64,000 nucleotides of DNA from Platycnemis pennipes (GCA_933228895.1 OW121855.1:45026698-45090697); one strand, 5' to 3'. Positions 20,731 through 34,379 are shown, counted from the stretch's first letter. The notes: a model not told the origin generated them from the letters alone. Made by a program: numbers and translations.

Positions 20731-22932
20731 TAATCTGCATGATTATAAACAGTAATCTACTTCATTAGAAAACATACAGGATACCTATAATCGCACAACT
20801 TAACAGATAGTACCACACTGTAGCATACACGGCTGGAAAACATATGTCTTTCAAGAACTTCCCCTCAAAGGCATGTTCTTCTACTCAGCCAATTCTCCCA
20901 CTTCCTCAGCCCTTCCTTTCCCTCGGTTTTCCTTCCCAATATTCCCACGATCTGTCCCCCTCCTCCCTTCCTTCCTCCCTTTCAATTTTACATCGCCATT
21001 CAATTTCGTTCTCACACTCGAGAGGGAAGCGCAACGCGGCTGTCCGTTGTCGTGCTTGTGTTTCTCATATGGGCCCCAGAGGAGAGTGAATCACTTCTTC
21101 CCTCGCCTTCCTCCTTCCCTTCCCACGTGGGGAGCTCATAGGGCACGGATGAAAATGTATGTGTACGTATGCTGACTCGAAGGCAACTACCGAAGAGGGC
21201 ACAGGTGTGTGTGCCGTGAATCTTTGCTGATTCCCTCAGTCTAGGAGAGAGAGAGTACCGTTAAAACTGCCACCCTTTGTTTCCCTCTCGCGTGTTTAGT
21301 CTCTCGCCCCCTCCTTTTCTTCTGCTACGTCCCTCCCGATATCCACCTCTTCCCGGTCGCGAAGATTTGGGGATGTTGGTGATGTCACTAAGATGTCGAT
21401 GTTCTCGCGCTGCTGAGATCAGCGGTGTGGAAGACTCTTCTGCAAGACTAATCCCGAGGATTGAAACAAGAATCACGGGCTCCCGTCCTTACACATATTC
21501 AGGTGTTCCATAAGGTTTGAGGACGATTGCAATTAAAAACCAGGACGCCAGCATGCGCATAATTTTCTAATAAATTACCCTAACTTTAAGATAATCTCCG
21601 TTAGGTACATCTTTTAAAAGGGCGCTACGTAAAATTCTTCTCAAAGTTCAACAGATGGACACATGAGCATCACTTGTAACGAATGCTCACTCAATGTACT
21701 TAATAATTTTACGCAAGAATGGCAAGATAACCAGCGCTTATTTAACACTACGTATTCGCATAATATCTTTTTTGAATAATGTTTCTTTTTTTCTAAGTAT
21801 CTATTTTCTCCACTTTTTCTCAACTTATTTTCTTCAATTTTTCCCTAGTTTTATTAACTAAGTGCTCTAAGTTTAATTTGTCGAGTAAAATTATAGCTAC
21901 ACTATCGGCAGGATTATCACACCAACTTTAATTCCCTCCCCCCGTTCTTGTGTGCGGGTTTCCTTGTTGCGGGTTTTTTAAAAAGTATTTAAGCATAATA
22001 ATACTTACTTTTTCCCACAGTTTTAAATATTGTGAAGCACCTTGATTTAAATGATTCTTAATATATAATGACATATTGAGTGTACACTGCTTTAGTTCAT
22101 TTTATTATTTTCTTGAATAGCATCTTTTTTGTGTATTTCTGCTTCTAATTTTAATTTTTCACGACATAACAATACTCATATTTGTGCAAATATTTGAGGT
22201 GGAGGGAGCGCAGTTTTGTCACAATACCGCCTCAATAAAGATTTATTATTATTATTAAAATAATGCATACGAATAAGCATGATGAACGAATGAAATTGGA
22301 AGCTTTCATGCGCGGTAAACTTCCTTTTTTCCTTGGCGAAATTAGATGACTTTAACCGTAATGTCGGTAATACATGCCCCATAGTATGTATGTAGTCACT
22401 CCATACCTATTACCATTGCGATGGCTTGAAAGGTACACACTATATAGATCTGGGGACCTAGATAGATGCACCCAACTCTTATGTTTTGATTTCTAGTATG
22501 AATGATATACATACATCCGTGGAAATGAGTTGCATCTGCTAGTCTGGTACGGAGGTTTTCTGGAAACCTTGGCTGAATAGCGAGCGATTCATGCACCACA
22601 TTCTCTTAAAACTGCACAACCAATGAGAGATTGATAATCCATGAACACGAAAATGTAATTCACAATCAGAATCCATATACACATTACATTTAAATGTGAT
22701 AGAACAGGGGGCTGGATCTTCGGGCAACTGACCGGAGATAGTGGGCTTGTATATGGGAGTTTTAATTTTAGTTCCTCAGAAATAATAAAGTTTAACAGCA
22801 GCTGTTTGACTTTTGTAAGTACCACATTACCCTAGGAATACACTAACGGCGAAGGACGAAGTAGGAATTGTACTCCTACCCTGATGAATGAATTTAGCAT
22901 CACGCTGAGTAATAGGCGATCTCAACCCTACA
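20731..22932. other. no gene recognised; pyrimidine-rich tract
   Basis: A C/T-rich stretch at 20865-21010 and a GC-richer block to about 21510 give overlapping frames on both strands without domains. An ATT microsatellite lies at about 22240-22256. The rest is AT-rich. Confidence 0.45.
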
Positions 22933-23055
22933 CAATAGGGAGCATAGCAAAGGGATAGGTATATGAAATATTGTTATAGTAGTCTGTAGTGCATGATACA
23001 TGTATTAACAACCAAACCCTTTATAACTTTTTAGATACTAACCATTTAGCCGCAT
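22933..23055 (+). mobile_element. Family B LINE fragment, end of ORF2 and 3' UTR
   Basis: AGCATAGCAAAGGGATAGGT, then TGTAGTGCATGATACATG and GATACTAACCATTTAG match 6526-6632 of the B copy. Both ends are truncated and the hairpin and tail are absent. Confidence 0.75.
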
Positions 23056-24849
23056 ATTACCCTATTTCAAATTTCTGTGAAATCGGCGGGGGTTTATATC
23101 ACCCAGGGAGAGTATATCCCTTTACTCTTTCCTATCTCCTTGTGTTTGACACTTCTTATATATATGTGTGTGTGTCTTACTAAGAGACACGCAATTTTCG
23201 CAGTACCTAAATGAATCAGAGCCGTTCTACGTAACTCAACATCCATCAAATTTCATATCTGCAGTATAGTTGCTCTAGCAGTATAGTTGCTCTATAAGCA
23301 GCGCGAAGTGTTCATTATAATTAAACGCAATAGACTCCGCTAAGCACCATCGGGATGATATAGGGTTCGGGGGGTAGTCTATGATAATTCATTAATACTG
23401 TTTTTAGCAGAATATGCATCCATGGTGATCCTTTGAAAAAGTTGACGCTAAAATGGATATACGGCTCTACGCATGCTCACCTCTAGGTTGAGAAATTTTT
23501 CACCCAAAAGTTTATAGGGGAATTTCATCTGAGAGTCGTTGCATAAGCCAGGTTGCACTCCAGACTAAACGCGTCCTTGACTTTATGGCCCTTTCCCATT
23601 TCTTGACCTTTCTCCCACTCATGTGCTATAAGCCATGTGAGAGCCGCCCCGTGACCGATAAAGTCCATAGGAATGCCCTATTACGGTGATGACCGCGTTT
23701 AATTTCTAAATCTGACATCTAGTTGACTACTAGGACTACTACCCGCCACTTTACCAGCGTCCTCTTGAATCCGTCTGAACCATCTCGAGGGGACTTAAAT
23801 TTGGTTCCACAAATGTAACTTTATTGTGAATCACAATTCGCGTCGCATAAAATTACAGTTCTTAAAGAAACTGTGCCGTACGCCAAATGAAATACACCGA
23901 CTGGTTTGCTTGGTGAAGATATTAACGAGGTACCACCGTAAAAACAAACAGCATAAGAAAAACAAAACAGTATTTAGGAGTAAAAATATGCCATTGGCTA
24001 CACAAAAGTTTGAAGAAGAGTACAAAATGTGTTCTTTGGGGAGTAGAATGACCAGTGACAGAAGCAAGATGGAAATGAACGGGAGACTTGCCCAGACCAA
24101 AAAAGAAACGCTTTAATAGAAGAAGAGCACATCAAGAAAAAATGTTTACTATAATAGGTTTGCTGTCAGAGGAAGATAGAAGATCTGCATCAAATCAATC
24201 TTAGAATAGTGAACATTGAAGACCAAAAACATGTAAAACAGGATAATAAAATGAAATAAAGTTGCATGCTACGTTAAAGCATAAATCCACTGCAGTTATT
24301 AGCCTTGAGTTAATACTCAATAAGATATAATAACGTCAGAGGCAAGACTATTCCTTCATCGTATCGACAAAAGAACTTGAAAAATTCTAACGTGTTGTCT
24401 TAGTGCCGATGAACTATCGGAAACAACTTTAAGTTTGAGAGTTCATGTAAATATGTTCTACATGGAATTGCTCAGTAGTGTGAAAATAATGAAGAAACGA
24501 AACTTAAAGATAAGCCACCACATTTTAATGCCGCAGGTTACGATGACATAGGAAGGTCGTACATATAGAGGACCCCTTGATTCAGGCAACGAGGAAACTA
24601 ACCTAATTGATAGTGACTCAAAAGCTGTTATTGCTACAACGCAATTCTGATTATTTGTAACCTGCCAGGACGCTAGGACACAAATATTATGTTATGTAGT
24701 GAGCTCCATAAGCCTAAGGGCTTCGCAATAAACTGATTCATTTTTCATTCAACTTGTGTCGACAACAACAGCATTATGGAGGCAAAAACATTTTTTCGTC
24801 GTAAGTAAACAACTCATTTGTCGTCTTAGATACACGTTCACTAACCATG
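23056..24849. other. no gene recognised
   Basis: The frame at 23826-24116 is lysine-rich without a known domain. A possible decayed RNase H-like string (LIDSDSKAVIA, near 24605) is too short to claim alone. Confidence 0.4.
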
Positions 24850-25960
24850 ATAAAAATAAATGGATAGACAACCTTACAATACATAGGACGAAAGGTAGAT
24901 TTATAAAAGTATTGATGAAAACTGAGTTAGAACTGCGATATGTAAACTACTATAGAACCTGGGTGCTTCAGTCATTAGCAAACTATGCGGGCTATTTACT
25001 GAGGCAGTTATGTTCCAGTATTTCCACAGTTGTTACTTTATTGTAACAGAAAGAATATACAATAGGCAGTTAGCAACGACTGTCTAAAAGTCACTCGCTT
25101 GGGTACCAGGATTCTTACTATACAAAAATATGGTGAAAAAATTTTCAGGGCAATAAGGGCAAAAATATACTACTTAATATGTTCATAAATGACTTCAATC
25201 TTTCCTCAGTTATTAGACAAATGAGTTTCACCTATGCGGACTTAAGGAATAAAAAACAGATAATTAAAGAAATAATAAATTAAGAATAAATTAACTAAAA
25301 CTCACAAGCTGCAAGAAGTATAGAATTGCCATTAGAAACAAAAACTTCAGGAAGGTACTACATGGAAATATAATGGTTGGTCAATTTTAAAATAAAGAAA
25401 ACTGAAAATTCAGCTGTCTTAAAACTAAAATTTTAGAGAATAAGGTCTTTGAATAAAAAACAGTACCCGATATTTGTTTTATAGAACATAACTATTTTCT
25501 AAACTTTTCAGATATCCTTTACTGCAAAGCATACTGATTCTGAAGGAAGATTATGAATTTCAACCCAGGCTAATAGGAAGCTGAATACATGGCACATATC
25601 AACAATAAACACCGCCTACATAACGCTTAGGGCTTGGCAAAGATGTCCCTTATCCTTCGAAATTCATCTCCATTCCACCAACAAGTAGGTACTCTGACGT
25701 ACTACGTAACAAAATATGTGCGGCAGCTGAATACTCGACTCATAGCTTTCGATACAAGTAATTATTCATCAAATTGGATTCGTAGCAACATAATTCTTAC
25801 CATTTACGGGAAGATTATATTCCGTAAAATGTCCACTACATACTGGGTTAGCTTAACGGTTCCTGGACAAGTCCTTAACATTAAATTCATAGATTGCTTC
25901 GAAATATGAAATGCTTAAATGCTCCAGTAACCTATTTTTCTCACAACGTAACTCATTCCG
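24850..25960 (+). pseudogene. badly decayed reverse transcriptase, not family A or B
   Basis: Separate short stretches look like a non-LTR reverse transcriptase: FINDFNLS...SFTYAD at 25179-25241 (block B end and YADD region, the second D lost), FKIKKTENSAV near 25385 (the usual KTE block after YADD), and KICAAAEYSTHS at 25711-25746, like the AEYAAPVW block of some LINE proteins. Order and spacing fit, but the reading frame is broken many times. The exact limits and clade are unknown. Confidence 0.35.
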
Positions 25961-26051
25961 CACAAATGGTAATCAGCGTATAAAATTAGAATGTATTCAT
26001 TATTATTATTTATAAAATGTCAATGAACAAGTGGCAATATGAGCATAATCA

Positions 26052-26165
26052 CGCCATCTATATAACAACCACCAAGCCACCATAAGCCTTTGTGGCAAGG
26101 GGTGAATTCACACCAAACATGCATTTCCTAAAATCTTAAAGAGTATTAGTAACTATATTTTAGTC
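26052..26165 (-). mobile_element. short family A 3' end
   Basis: AAGCCACCATAAGCCTTTGTGGC, AAGGGGTGAATTCACACC and AAACATGCAT match the minus-strand A end motif. It is decayed and about 110 bp long. Confidence 0.65.
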
Positions 26166-28711
26166 GCATACAAGAATATGCAATTATACATAATAAAAAT
26201 TAGTCATACTAATGCATTTATCTATAGCACTAAATGATGAAAATATAATCATGTGCGTTTCTCTCTCTTTCAGACGGTAACCAAGCAGAGATATTTCAGA
26301 GTAATATGCATGAGAAAATTCCTTCGAGGCAAACGGTCTTGATGAAGGCAAAAGAACAACAACCAAATGGCAGAATTCGGAGATGATAATGGCCCAAGAA
26401 TAGACAAACGAATTTGGATGCGCAAGGAGGAAATTCCTTCATGCCGTGATTGCGTCACGGATTTCGAAAGCCGCTCGTCCAAGGTCAATCGGATCGAATT
26501 ACATGAGATTAAAGCTCGCCGTGGGAATGTGCTCCGTCCGTCTCATGAATACGGGAGGACGTTCATCACGTTTCATGAACTTCCTGACCATTCGAACGCA
26601 CTCTCGCGAGTCTCAACCCCGCTACACTTTTCATTCCCCATCACTCTCCGCCAGATCCGCTGGTCATTCCTTTCAAATACGCTTCCGAGGATGGATGGAG
26701 TACCGTTTCCAGCAGCTGTCACTCGGTATGCGTTTGCGCGCTCAGGAAACCAAATGACCGAGGAATTGCGCCGCATCGTTGTGTAATTGTTTTTCAAGTC
26801 TTTCCCACAAACGTGATGTTGTCCGTGAAGAATAGAAGCTAAGGAGAAGGACAAAACAGGTTGAGCACAGAATTTTCTTCCGCGAAAAAAAGCGAAATGT
26901 TTGCATTCTCCTAATGTCTCCGCACGTAGACAGTGAAGCTTAGGGTTTTCAAGAGCAACGGTAATTCGGCTCCTCTATAACAAGTTATTCCCAGAACAAG
27001 CGAAGAATGAGGCAAACATTCTCTTCATGCGCAACGGGTGTTTCTTTCGGAATCTTCAGTCATTCCCGGCATTATGTAAGTGGACAAAAAGCTTCAAACA
27101 TGAAAATAATAGTTATTATTTTGTCTGATACAGAAACTAACCTCACGAATGATTTTCTGCCAAAATGGAACGCAAATGTCTTAAATCCTCTACCGCGGAT
27201 GTACCATAATATACAAGCCTCTCGATTTCCTTTTGAATACCCCGTTAGGAGTATGAACCTCGGTCACTTTTATTCTCCGGTGTGATATGCGCCTACCACT
27301 GTCACTAACTTATATCCTACCGTATTGAATTTCCTTGGAATTCCTCTACAAGATCGCTACTTTCCACTCATAGCAATGCCCACCTCACTAAAGCCTCCAT
27401 CCGCTCAGCCTTTATCTTCTTCCAGCAGAGATTCAGAATCTGAACCACACAACACAGCATCAATATTAGAGGTTACTATTAGTTTCTTTTCGTCTTTACT
27501 CAGAGGTCTCCTCCTTAATTCTCTTTTACCCACAAATCGAAACCATAAATTTTCACCTAAATTTTGCTAAACACATTTCCCAGATACGAGAACTTGGCTT
27601 ATTTTTGGCTCATAACCTCCGACGTTAATAATTTCTCTCGCCTTTCCTTGCGTTGAGAATTTCTTATCATAGTCTTTTAACAATGTGCCAATAATCCAAG
27701 AACTTCACCTCTTGTCAGATGGCAGTCCTCAGGTAGCCAGACTTAAACCAGACATAAGCCATGTTAAACCAGGAAATCCATATGTTTGATTTATTTTGCG
27801 CAAGTGAAATTTCGTGGAATACATTATTATTCCTCCTAAAAGTAGAGAGCTAATCATCTGATCAGAGAGTAAAATAGTAAAGTCATCCAGAATGTAACGC
27901 AATTAGACTTGCACATCACGAGCAACATAAAGCACAAAAACCTCACACGACAGCATACATTTCTTTAACCATAATGAAATGTATTCCCACCCCTTGATCA
28001 AGAAGTAAGCGTCTTTGAACCTCGTCAGGAGGACACGTGTAATAGTTTGAGTTTATTATGAATTAGTTTTTAAATTTGATTCGCTCAATTTGGCGAGATT
28101 TTATTATGTATATTTATGGAAAAAATAAATCCCAAACTGACTGACGTCAAAATCGCGACAAAGCCCTTAGTGTATTAAATCCGAAGTTATGTAACGTCGC
28201 ACGCGTTCCTGATTCCATTCAAACAGGACGGGAATGGTGACAACATGTTGGAGGAGGATTTCGTCAAACTCCCTTCCTTCCGGTTACGATGTCCTCGCTT
28301 CCAAATATACCTCTTCCCCCGCCCCCTTCCCACTCTCTCCAAAACTGTCTCGTGTTTACGAACGTCCCCTTTACCTTGCCCCGGCTCCCTCACTCGCAAC
28401 CTCTTCGTTTTCGTAAGTCACAGCAGAAGATGAGTGACTTGAATCATACACCGTTTCGTTTCTTCACTGCATGAACAACCTCAGCGTTTTCTTGGAAGAC
28501 TTGGAAGCGTCGTGAAGACCGACGATTTCCTTCGATTATTTTGGTACAGAGAGAGATATTTCCACATCGTTCCATTGCTAGTCCTTCGCGGCAATCGATA
28601 GCACGCTTTAGGGATGCATACCACTCAAAGAGAGAATGAAAAACTTAAACGATTATCGTTCGAATTCACTTGGTTCACTTAGAATGATAAAGTTCCTTCT
28701 GGCGTTCACAA
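26166..28711. other. no gene recognised; GC-richer blocks
   Basis: Blocks at 26.36-26.86 kb and 28.19-28.45 kb are richer in CpG. The longest frame (26367-26786, 139 residues) overlaps other frames on both strands and shows no domain, so I do not call it. The 28.2-28.4 kb block is pyrimidine-rich. Confidence 0.45.
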
Positions 28712-28922
28712 CTGAAACTCAACTTGCACTCTTTTCGCACGATATTTCAGCTTCTGGCGAAAATAATATTCCAGTGGATGTTATATTTCACGATTTCAAG
28801 AAAGCTTTTACAAGGTGCCGCATAGCAAACAAATTTTGAAATTAAACCTTATGGGTTAGACAGTAATATTATATCATTGATAAATGATTTTCTACATGAT
28901 CAGGTGCTAAGGGTTGTTTTTG
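28712..28922 (+). mobile_element. Family A internal fragment (reverse transcriptase block)
   Basis: It matches A from CETQLALFSHDIL through VDAIFLDFKKAF (here VIFHDFKKAF) to the VQRVVL codons, without 5' or 3' ends. The D of motif A's FLDF is kept, but a base loss follows. It abuts a C end in the opposite orientation. Confidence 0.8.
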
Positions 28923-29110
28923 ATGAAATACCCTTTGAGCCACGGCGAGGGTGTGTGGCAGATTGCGAAGATCACCAAACTTGCACTTCCTTCTAGCAAC
29001 TTAAGAGTCACAATGATACTGTTTCGTGTGTATTTGAAAATATAAGTGTAAAGTGCACCTAGATGGTTAGTATCAACATACAAGGAATTGGTAACGTAGA
29101 TTTTGATACA
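28923..29110 (-). mobile_element. LINE 3' end, family C
   Basis: AATACCCTTTGAGCCACGGC, GAGGGTGTGTGGCAG and GAAGATCACCAAACTTGCAC lead into a region matching 560-725 (CACAATG, CTAGATGGTTAGTAT). The GATGTA tail is nearly lost; it starts at the edge of the A fragment. Confidence 0.6.
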
Positions 29111-29389
29111 CATAAACTAAAATATAATGTTTCCTTTTCTTAACTTTCACATGTTTTAACACTATTAACTCACGCAAATATTATTTAATACTTAATTAAT
29201 TTAAAGAAACGACAAACTAATCATAAACCTTAACTCTACTTTGAATTAACCAACAATTTAGCGTCATTTATAGCTAACATTTTACGTGTCTCGTAACTAA
29301 AAGCTTAATATTTTATCCGGGGTGTTGTGATTCTTGGTAACATATACTTAAAAGTTATAGTATAAATTGAGTAGTATCTTTTTTGCATG

Positions 29390-29548
29390 CTTGCATGGTA
29401 GTAATTGTTCTCTCTGATTGATGATTCATGCCTAGAGATGCTCCACCACCGCCACACATCCTAGTTGTACATTGCAAGGTATGTATTATGAATCGAAATA
29501 TACTGACAACCCTGCAAGCCGCCTTGAAAACGTGTGGCATGTAGACGT
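29390..29548. repeat. two opposed LINE end fragments
   Basis: A plus-strand decayed end (CACCGCCACACATCC, GCAAGGTATG, to about 29490) is followed by a minus-strand one (ACCCTGCAAGCCGCC, GTGTGGCATG, 29510-29548). Both are too short to assign to a family. Confidence 0.4.
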
Positions 29549-30079
29549 AGATAAACACAAAATACGAGAACAGTAAAATCAGTAAAACGGTACAAGCATC
29601 GGTATGTCAGTTTTTGCTCGAAAACATTATTTGGTTGCTCGGTCATAAGGAGATTCGTACTCAATCGTTTTGACGGTGGTAACCTCCCATTTTTCGTTAT
29701 TCGAAAAGTCTTGAAAAACATGTTGTGATTGAAGTTTAAAAACGGAATTCCCGTGATGTTCAAAAGGAGGAGTGCGGCGGTCGCAAATCGTTCAATCTGG
29801 GACGCCCGACGGCACAACCCTTGCCCCGAAGCTTAGAAACCCACTCTGTTGTCTCTTACTTCGTGCGCCGAGGCTGTAAACATTCTAAGTGCAATTCTCT
29901 GATCGGCAAGCAAACAAACAGTGAAGGTCACCGATGTGTCCCACGGGACACATTAATATTTGACCACTTGCCTTCTACACAACTTCCACTCAATTCAATC
30001 TGGGCTGTTATAACAACAAACGAATCCCTTACGTCTCGCTTCTAGGTACGCGGGTATTAGATAGAAGTAGATGAATAGA
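29549..30079. other. no gene recognised
   Basis: The frames at 29461-29817 (minus) and 29821-30045 (plus) have no domain I recognise. Confidence 0.45.
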
Positions 30080-30288
30080 TAACCTATGTCGGCTTACTTT
30101 AGCTAGCCCAACTAACAGCACGTTTATGCATGATTGCTCTGCTCTTTAAATCATTTTTAATAATTATAGCTCGACTTAAATGTAGCGACGGATCCTCTTC
30201 AAGCATACTAGGAAGTGGTTGATGGTAAATATTCACCCCCTGCCACACACCTTTATGACGGCATACAGGGTATTATTAAAATGTAGAG
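30080..30288 (+). mobile_element. Family A LINE 3' end
   Basis: AGCTAGCCCAACTAACAGC and TATGCATGATTGCTCTGCTC lead to CACCCCCTGCCACACACC, then CATACAGGGTATTATTAAAATG, a decayed A terminus. Confidence 0.7.
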
Positions 30289-30401
30289 TACCTAGTATTC
30301 ATTCTTACTTATTGGCTAATATTAGCCATTGGCCATTTTTACTTATTGGCCAGGTGACTGACTGATGAAATTGATACAACGAGAGTAACATGGATTTATA
30401 C

Positions 30402-30547
30402 ACATGACTCTTATACCTAACACTTTTTCATGAAGTAGTAGTATCGTAGCTCTTAGATACATGAAATCGGTGCATGGTAGGTGATCTTCACTCCTCCGCA
30501 CACCCTCGCAGAAGATCGCAGAGTATTACGCAGATATAAATGTAGTA
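30402..30547 (+). mobile_element. LINE 3' end, family C
   Basis: CGTAGCTCTTAGATACATG, GTAGGTGATCTTCACTCC, GCACACCCTCGCAG and GCAGAGTATTACGCAGAT match C ends elsewhere, with a worn tail. Confidence 0.6.
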
Positions 30548-33500
30548 CAACAAGCAATGATATTTATTTCAGTATTCTCCAATAATAATCTTACTTATTA
30601 AATTATTTCTACGTTGTTTCCATTGAGAGCAGGTAAAAATCTATAATTTTTTCACGTAGCCAACTATTAATGCAATTCATGCATTATTATACATTCAATG
30701 CATCATTATTATCGGAATGCAATTATTACATCTTCAGGAATACAAAAGAAAATAGATTTTATGGTCCACTACATGCTACTTAATGATTATTTATATCAAA
30801 ATGACAATCCAACTCTGAAATTCGCGGAGACGGCGGCCAGTGAACCGAGTTTCTTACGGATTAAACCATGCAAAAAGTAGAGAAATTATTCGTTAGAACA
30901 TTATCTCTACCTGAAAAATCCAATCTGAGAGCACTCAACCCAGAGCTTCCAATGAAGTAAACTCATCCAGCGACTGGTTGTCAAACAGGGGAATGTTTAT
31001 TCACCTACCTGGGAGTTCGACGACCGGATGAAGCAGTAAAAGACGAGGTCCCACATCTGTCGCGGTCAGGTCGCTCGCTCCACGGCCCTACGCGTTCAAG
31101 TCTTGTCTCGGGAAAGTAATGGACGATCTGGAAAAAAAAGTCACAGCAATAACAGTTATTTTCTCTATAAGAGGAGCTTCAGGCCAAGTCTATTACGTCC
31201 AGATAGAAAGTAATCGGATTCAAAGTAACGGTATCAATTGAAACCAGTCGTGGTTTGATGGACAGTCAAATCCAGGCGAATTAAAAAAATAATTGACGAC
31301 CATTTTACAGCCAGCGATGAAAATAAATTGGCTCAGCTCCCAAGAAGAACGCAAGCCAATTAGCCGCCATTAGCGGTCACAAAAGTTCTGATTAATATTA
31401 AAAGAGCGTCCCTTCATTTTTTTCATTGACCTGAAGGTTGTTGACCATTGACGCATACATAATTTTGCACAAAATGTAGTAATAACTGTTGACCGGAAGA
31501 AAAATTTTTTATGATTACTTAGAAACATTCTTACTTTTAATTCTGCATACCAACTGATTCATTTTGCTCTCACGGGTTATCAAAGAACTTCACCTCATCT
31601 ATGACATTGATGTATGACATACAGACTTGAATTTAGAGACTATGTTGCGAGTTCTGTCAGTTGAAATTCTGCCCGAGGTTAATTTCTTAAATCTTCCATG
31701 CCACACCCTAGGTGTTTAATGATGTATAAAATCGGTCACAGCCTGTATCAAAGTGTGAGAGCTACAAACCAGACTATGCTACATAAAGCATCTTTGCGTT
31801 CAATATTCAGGACGGCGAAATTAACTCAAAAATGTGAATCTGTAACAACACTCTTAAAAAAAACAAAGATATTTTAATAAACCCTATTTGGCTGGGTTGC
31901 TTGGCAGGGTGTGGATAGAACTAATTGCGGCGACCTCATAGTGAGCTTGGGGTCATGTCAAAAAAAATTATGTGAAATGGACAAGAGCTACAAATGATGT
32001 ATTCTTACCAAAATAGAATATATTAAATCAATTGCATTAAAGAATTTTTAAGGAAGATGACTATTTTTATTTTAAAAAGTACCATAATGTAAAACGGTAG
32101 AAATCCAAAATTTTCACCTAAAGTCAAAACTTTAAACTAAAAAAAACAAGACTATAAATTTAAAATATAATTATTCTGTTATCAGGCAGCTCAAACAAAG
32201 TACTTAACGCTTTTAAAAGCCAAAAAAACTTTACGACAAACTTTACCTATACGTTTTGAGAATAACGGCATATGCTTGTTTTTTTTGACTTTTTTCCAAA
32301 ATTTAGGGCGTTCGCCTGAACTGAAGACCCGAATTATGATTTTTTTTAAATATTTTTAGTTGATAATCATGCAAATATGCAACTTTTGAGCCCTATTATG
32401 ATTCAATATTCGAGAAAATGATTTTTTCGAACCCATCCTAATGTATGTACCTATATTACGTCACCATTTCCCATAAATGCCGGCAAAACACTGTGAATTC
32501 ATGATTTAAAGTTTTTACGGTTATGTCGCGGGATGAAGAATAGCAACTACAATTTAATGTGTATATGTTAAATATTTTTTTCATACCTGCTGCCAATTGT
32601 ATTAAGAAAAATGATTTCCCCGGGTGCACAGCACCCTGATTTGCTTCACACTAAATAGTCTGCAAACTTGTGAGGATCTAAAAATAAATCAACGGAGAAA
32701 ATGGATTCAATATTGACTGTGGCACTGATTACAGTTATAACAAGAATGCCAACATGTTTTACGAGACTTGATTTTTCCACTTTCAAACTGGGTAAGGTAC
32801 AAAGAATGCTGGATTACAACTTCAAAAACAATTTTCAAATAGATAATTAGGTTCAATAGGGAAGCTTATTCTTGCTTCAGTTAGCCTAAACTACGTCCAG
32901 TGTAGATGGTGTAGTCCAGTGGAGAACGTTAGTAGGGTCGAATCCTATTTGGAACTACTTCTATTCAAAAATGTTTCAACCCACACGAAAGTCTTGGCAA
33001 TAAGTTGGCGGAAATGATAGATTTCATGCTTTTTTATTATTTTATTATATATATAATGAACACTTTTACTTGCGATAATTTTACTTTAAGATTTCATTTT
33101 CGCAAATATGCTATTTATTTTTGCTCTCGAATAATTTTCAAATCAATGTGAGAAAGGTTTGAGTTTCCTGCCTCAAAAGAACGCTGTCCCCTGTTACAGC
33201 CAAAAAATCAGTATGGACTATGGAGGGACGAATGCGCCATAAGTGGAGCGATCACAAAAATCTTAGACCTAGACCTGACCGGTCATTGAACACCTTAGGC
33301 AGTTGAACGAATAATCAAGAGCTAGTTGTACATCGGTTAGAGCATGACCGGAGGGTCACCGAAATCGGATTTATTACGCAGAACACCCTCAACTATCCTA
33401 ACTCATGCCTCGTGATTTCCATGGAAACAGATTTATATCGGATAACCTAATTATACAAAACCACGTAGGAAAGAGGCCCACAAGGGGCGAGACGTACTCT

Positions 33501-33948
33501 CCGACCGATCACATCGACCTTTGAACCTATGACCACGGTTTTCGGCGCCAAGAGAAAAAGATCGGTGTCAGGTCCGAAGAACATAAGAATTTCAGCCTTC
33601 GCCTTATCAATTTGAATCTGGCGCACGTTTTTCCGCCCCTCGAAAGGGTCGGAAAACGTTTAGGGAAACAGCGAAACCAAATTCTCCGTTCAAATCCCTC
33701 TTCTTCCCCGCACCCCGGAAAGGGGTTATGAAGAGAAAGGAAGAGTAGGTATATCCCGAGAAATGCCTCTCGTTCACAACAACGCCAATTCTCACCCTTT
33801 TTCATCGCGTGCGAAGCGAAGTCACGACGAACAGTCACACGAGCAAGGACGGATGGGTTTTCCTGAGCTTATTCATGAGGGAACTTTCGAGTGCGAGGGA
33901 ACGGCAAGGAAGAGGGGGGGGACAAGGAGAACCAACCCCAACCAAGGA
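30548..33948. other. no gene recognised
   Basis: Strongly AT-rich from 31.1 to 33.2 kb with T and A runs. A tRNA-like remnant may lie at 33326-33388 (ATCGGTTAGAGCATGACC then GAAATCGGATTTA). From 33.5 kb the DNA is CpG-richer, with frames on both strands without known domains. Confidence 0.45.
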
Positions 33949-34269
33949 GAATCATTATCAGAGCGTAGGTTAAAGTACAGATTGAATCTATTAGAGAAAT
34001 TTCAAACGGATAGCTTTACTGAAGATGTCAGGCACATATTAAAGAAACCAGCGTATTATGCTAGATTCGACCAGATAAATAAGATTAGAGAGATAGATTG
34101 TCGTACCGATAGATTCAAAATGGCATTTTTCCCCCGTGCTATAAGAGAACAGAATAGGCAGAATAGCAGAGGGATAGGTAGAGATAGAAATATTTTAGAG
34201 TATTCTGTAGTGCATGATGCATGTATTAGCCCCTCAAATACTATAGATACTAACAATCAAGTTGCATGA
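33949..34269 (+). pseudogene. Family B ORF2 C-terminal fragment
   Basis: About 107 residues of the B C-terminus (SLSERRLKYRLNLLEKF, DQINKIREIDCRTDRFKMAF, FFPRAIREQNRQ) to the normal B stop. The frame stays open upstream to an ATG at 33763, but that part is flanking DNA and not part of the element. It differs from the 4520-6634 copy by scattered substitutions and one extra residue pair near the end. Confidence 0.8.
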
Positions 34270-34379
34270 GACAAAATAGTTGCTAGTTTGCATGTTAGAA
34301 GTGTATGCTTGGTGATCTTCACCCCCTGCCACACACCCTCGCGGTGGCTTGCAGGGTATCGTGTAGTTGTAGCTGTAGA
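33949..34379 (+). mobile_element. Family B LINE, short 5'-truncated copy
   Basis: It starts abruptly at the B codons ESLSERRLK and ends with CACCCCCTGCCACACACC, GCAGGGTATCGTG and a tail with two altered units (GTAGTTGTAGCTG). GAATC occurs at the left junction and just after the tail, a candidate 5-bp target duplication. Confidence 0.88.

Noticed and set aside
26367..26786. 139-residue plus-strand frame
   Set aside because: Three overlapping frames on two strands are open here, as expected from GC-rich DNA; nothing recognisable.
33763..34269. Host gene fused to a LINE C-terminus
   Set aside because: The first 62 residues are flanking DNA that happens to be open; homology begins abruptly at 33949.
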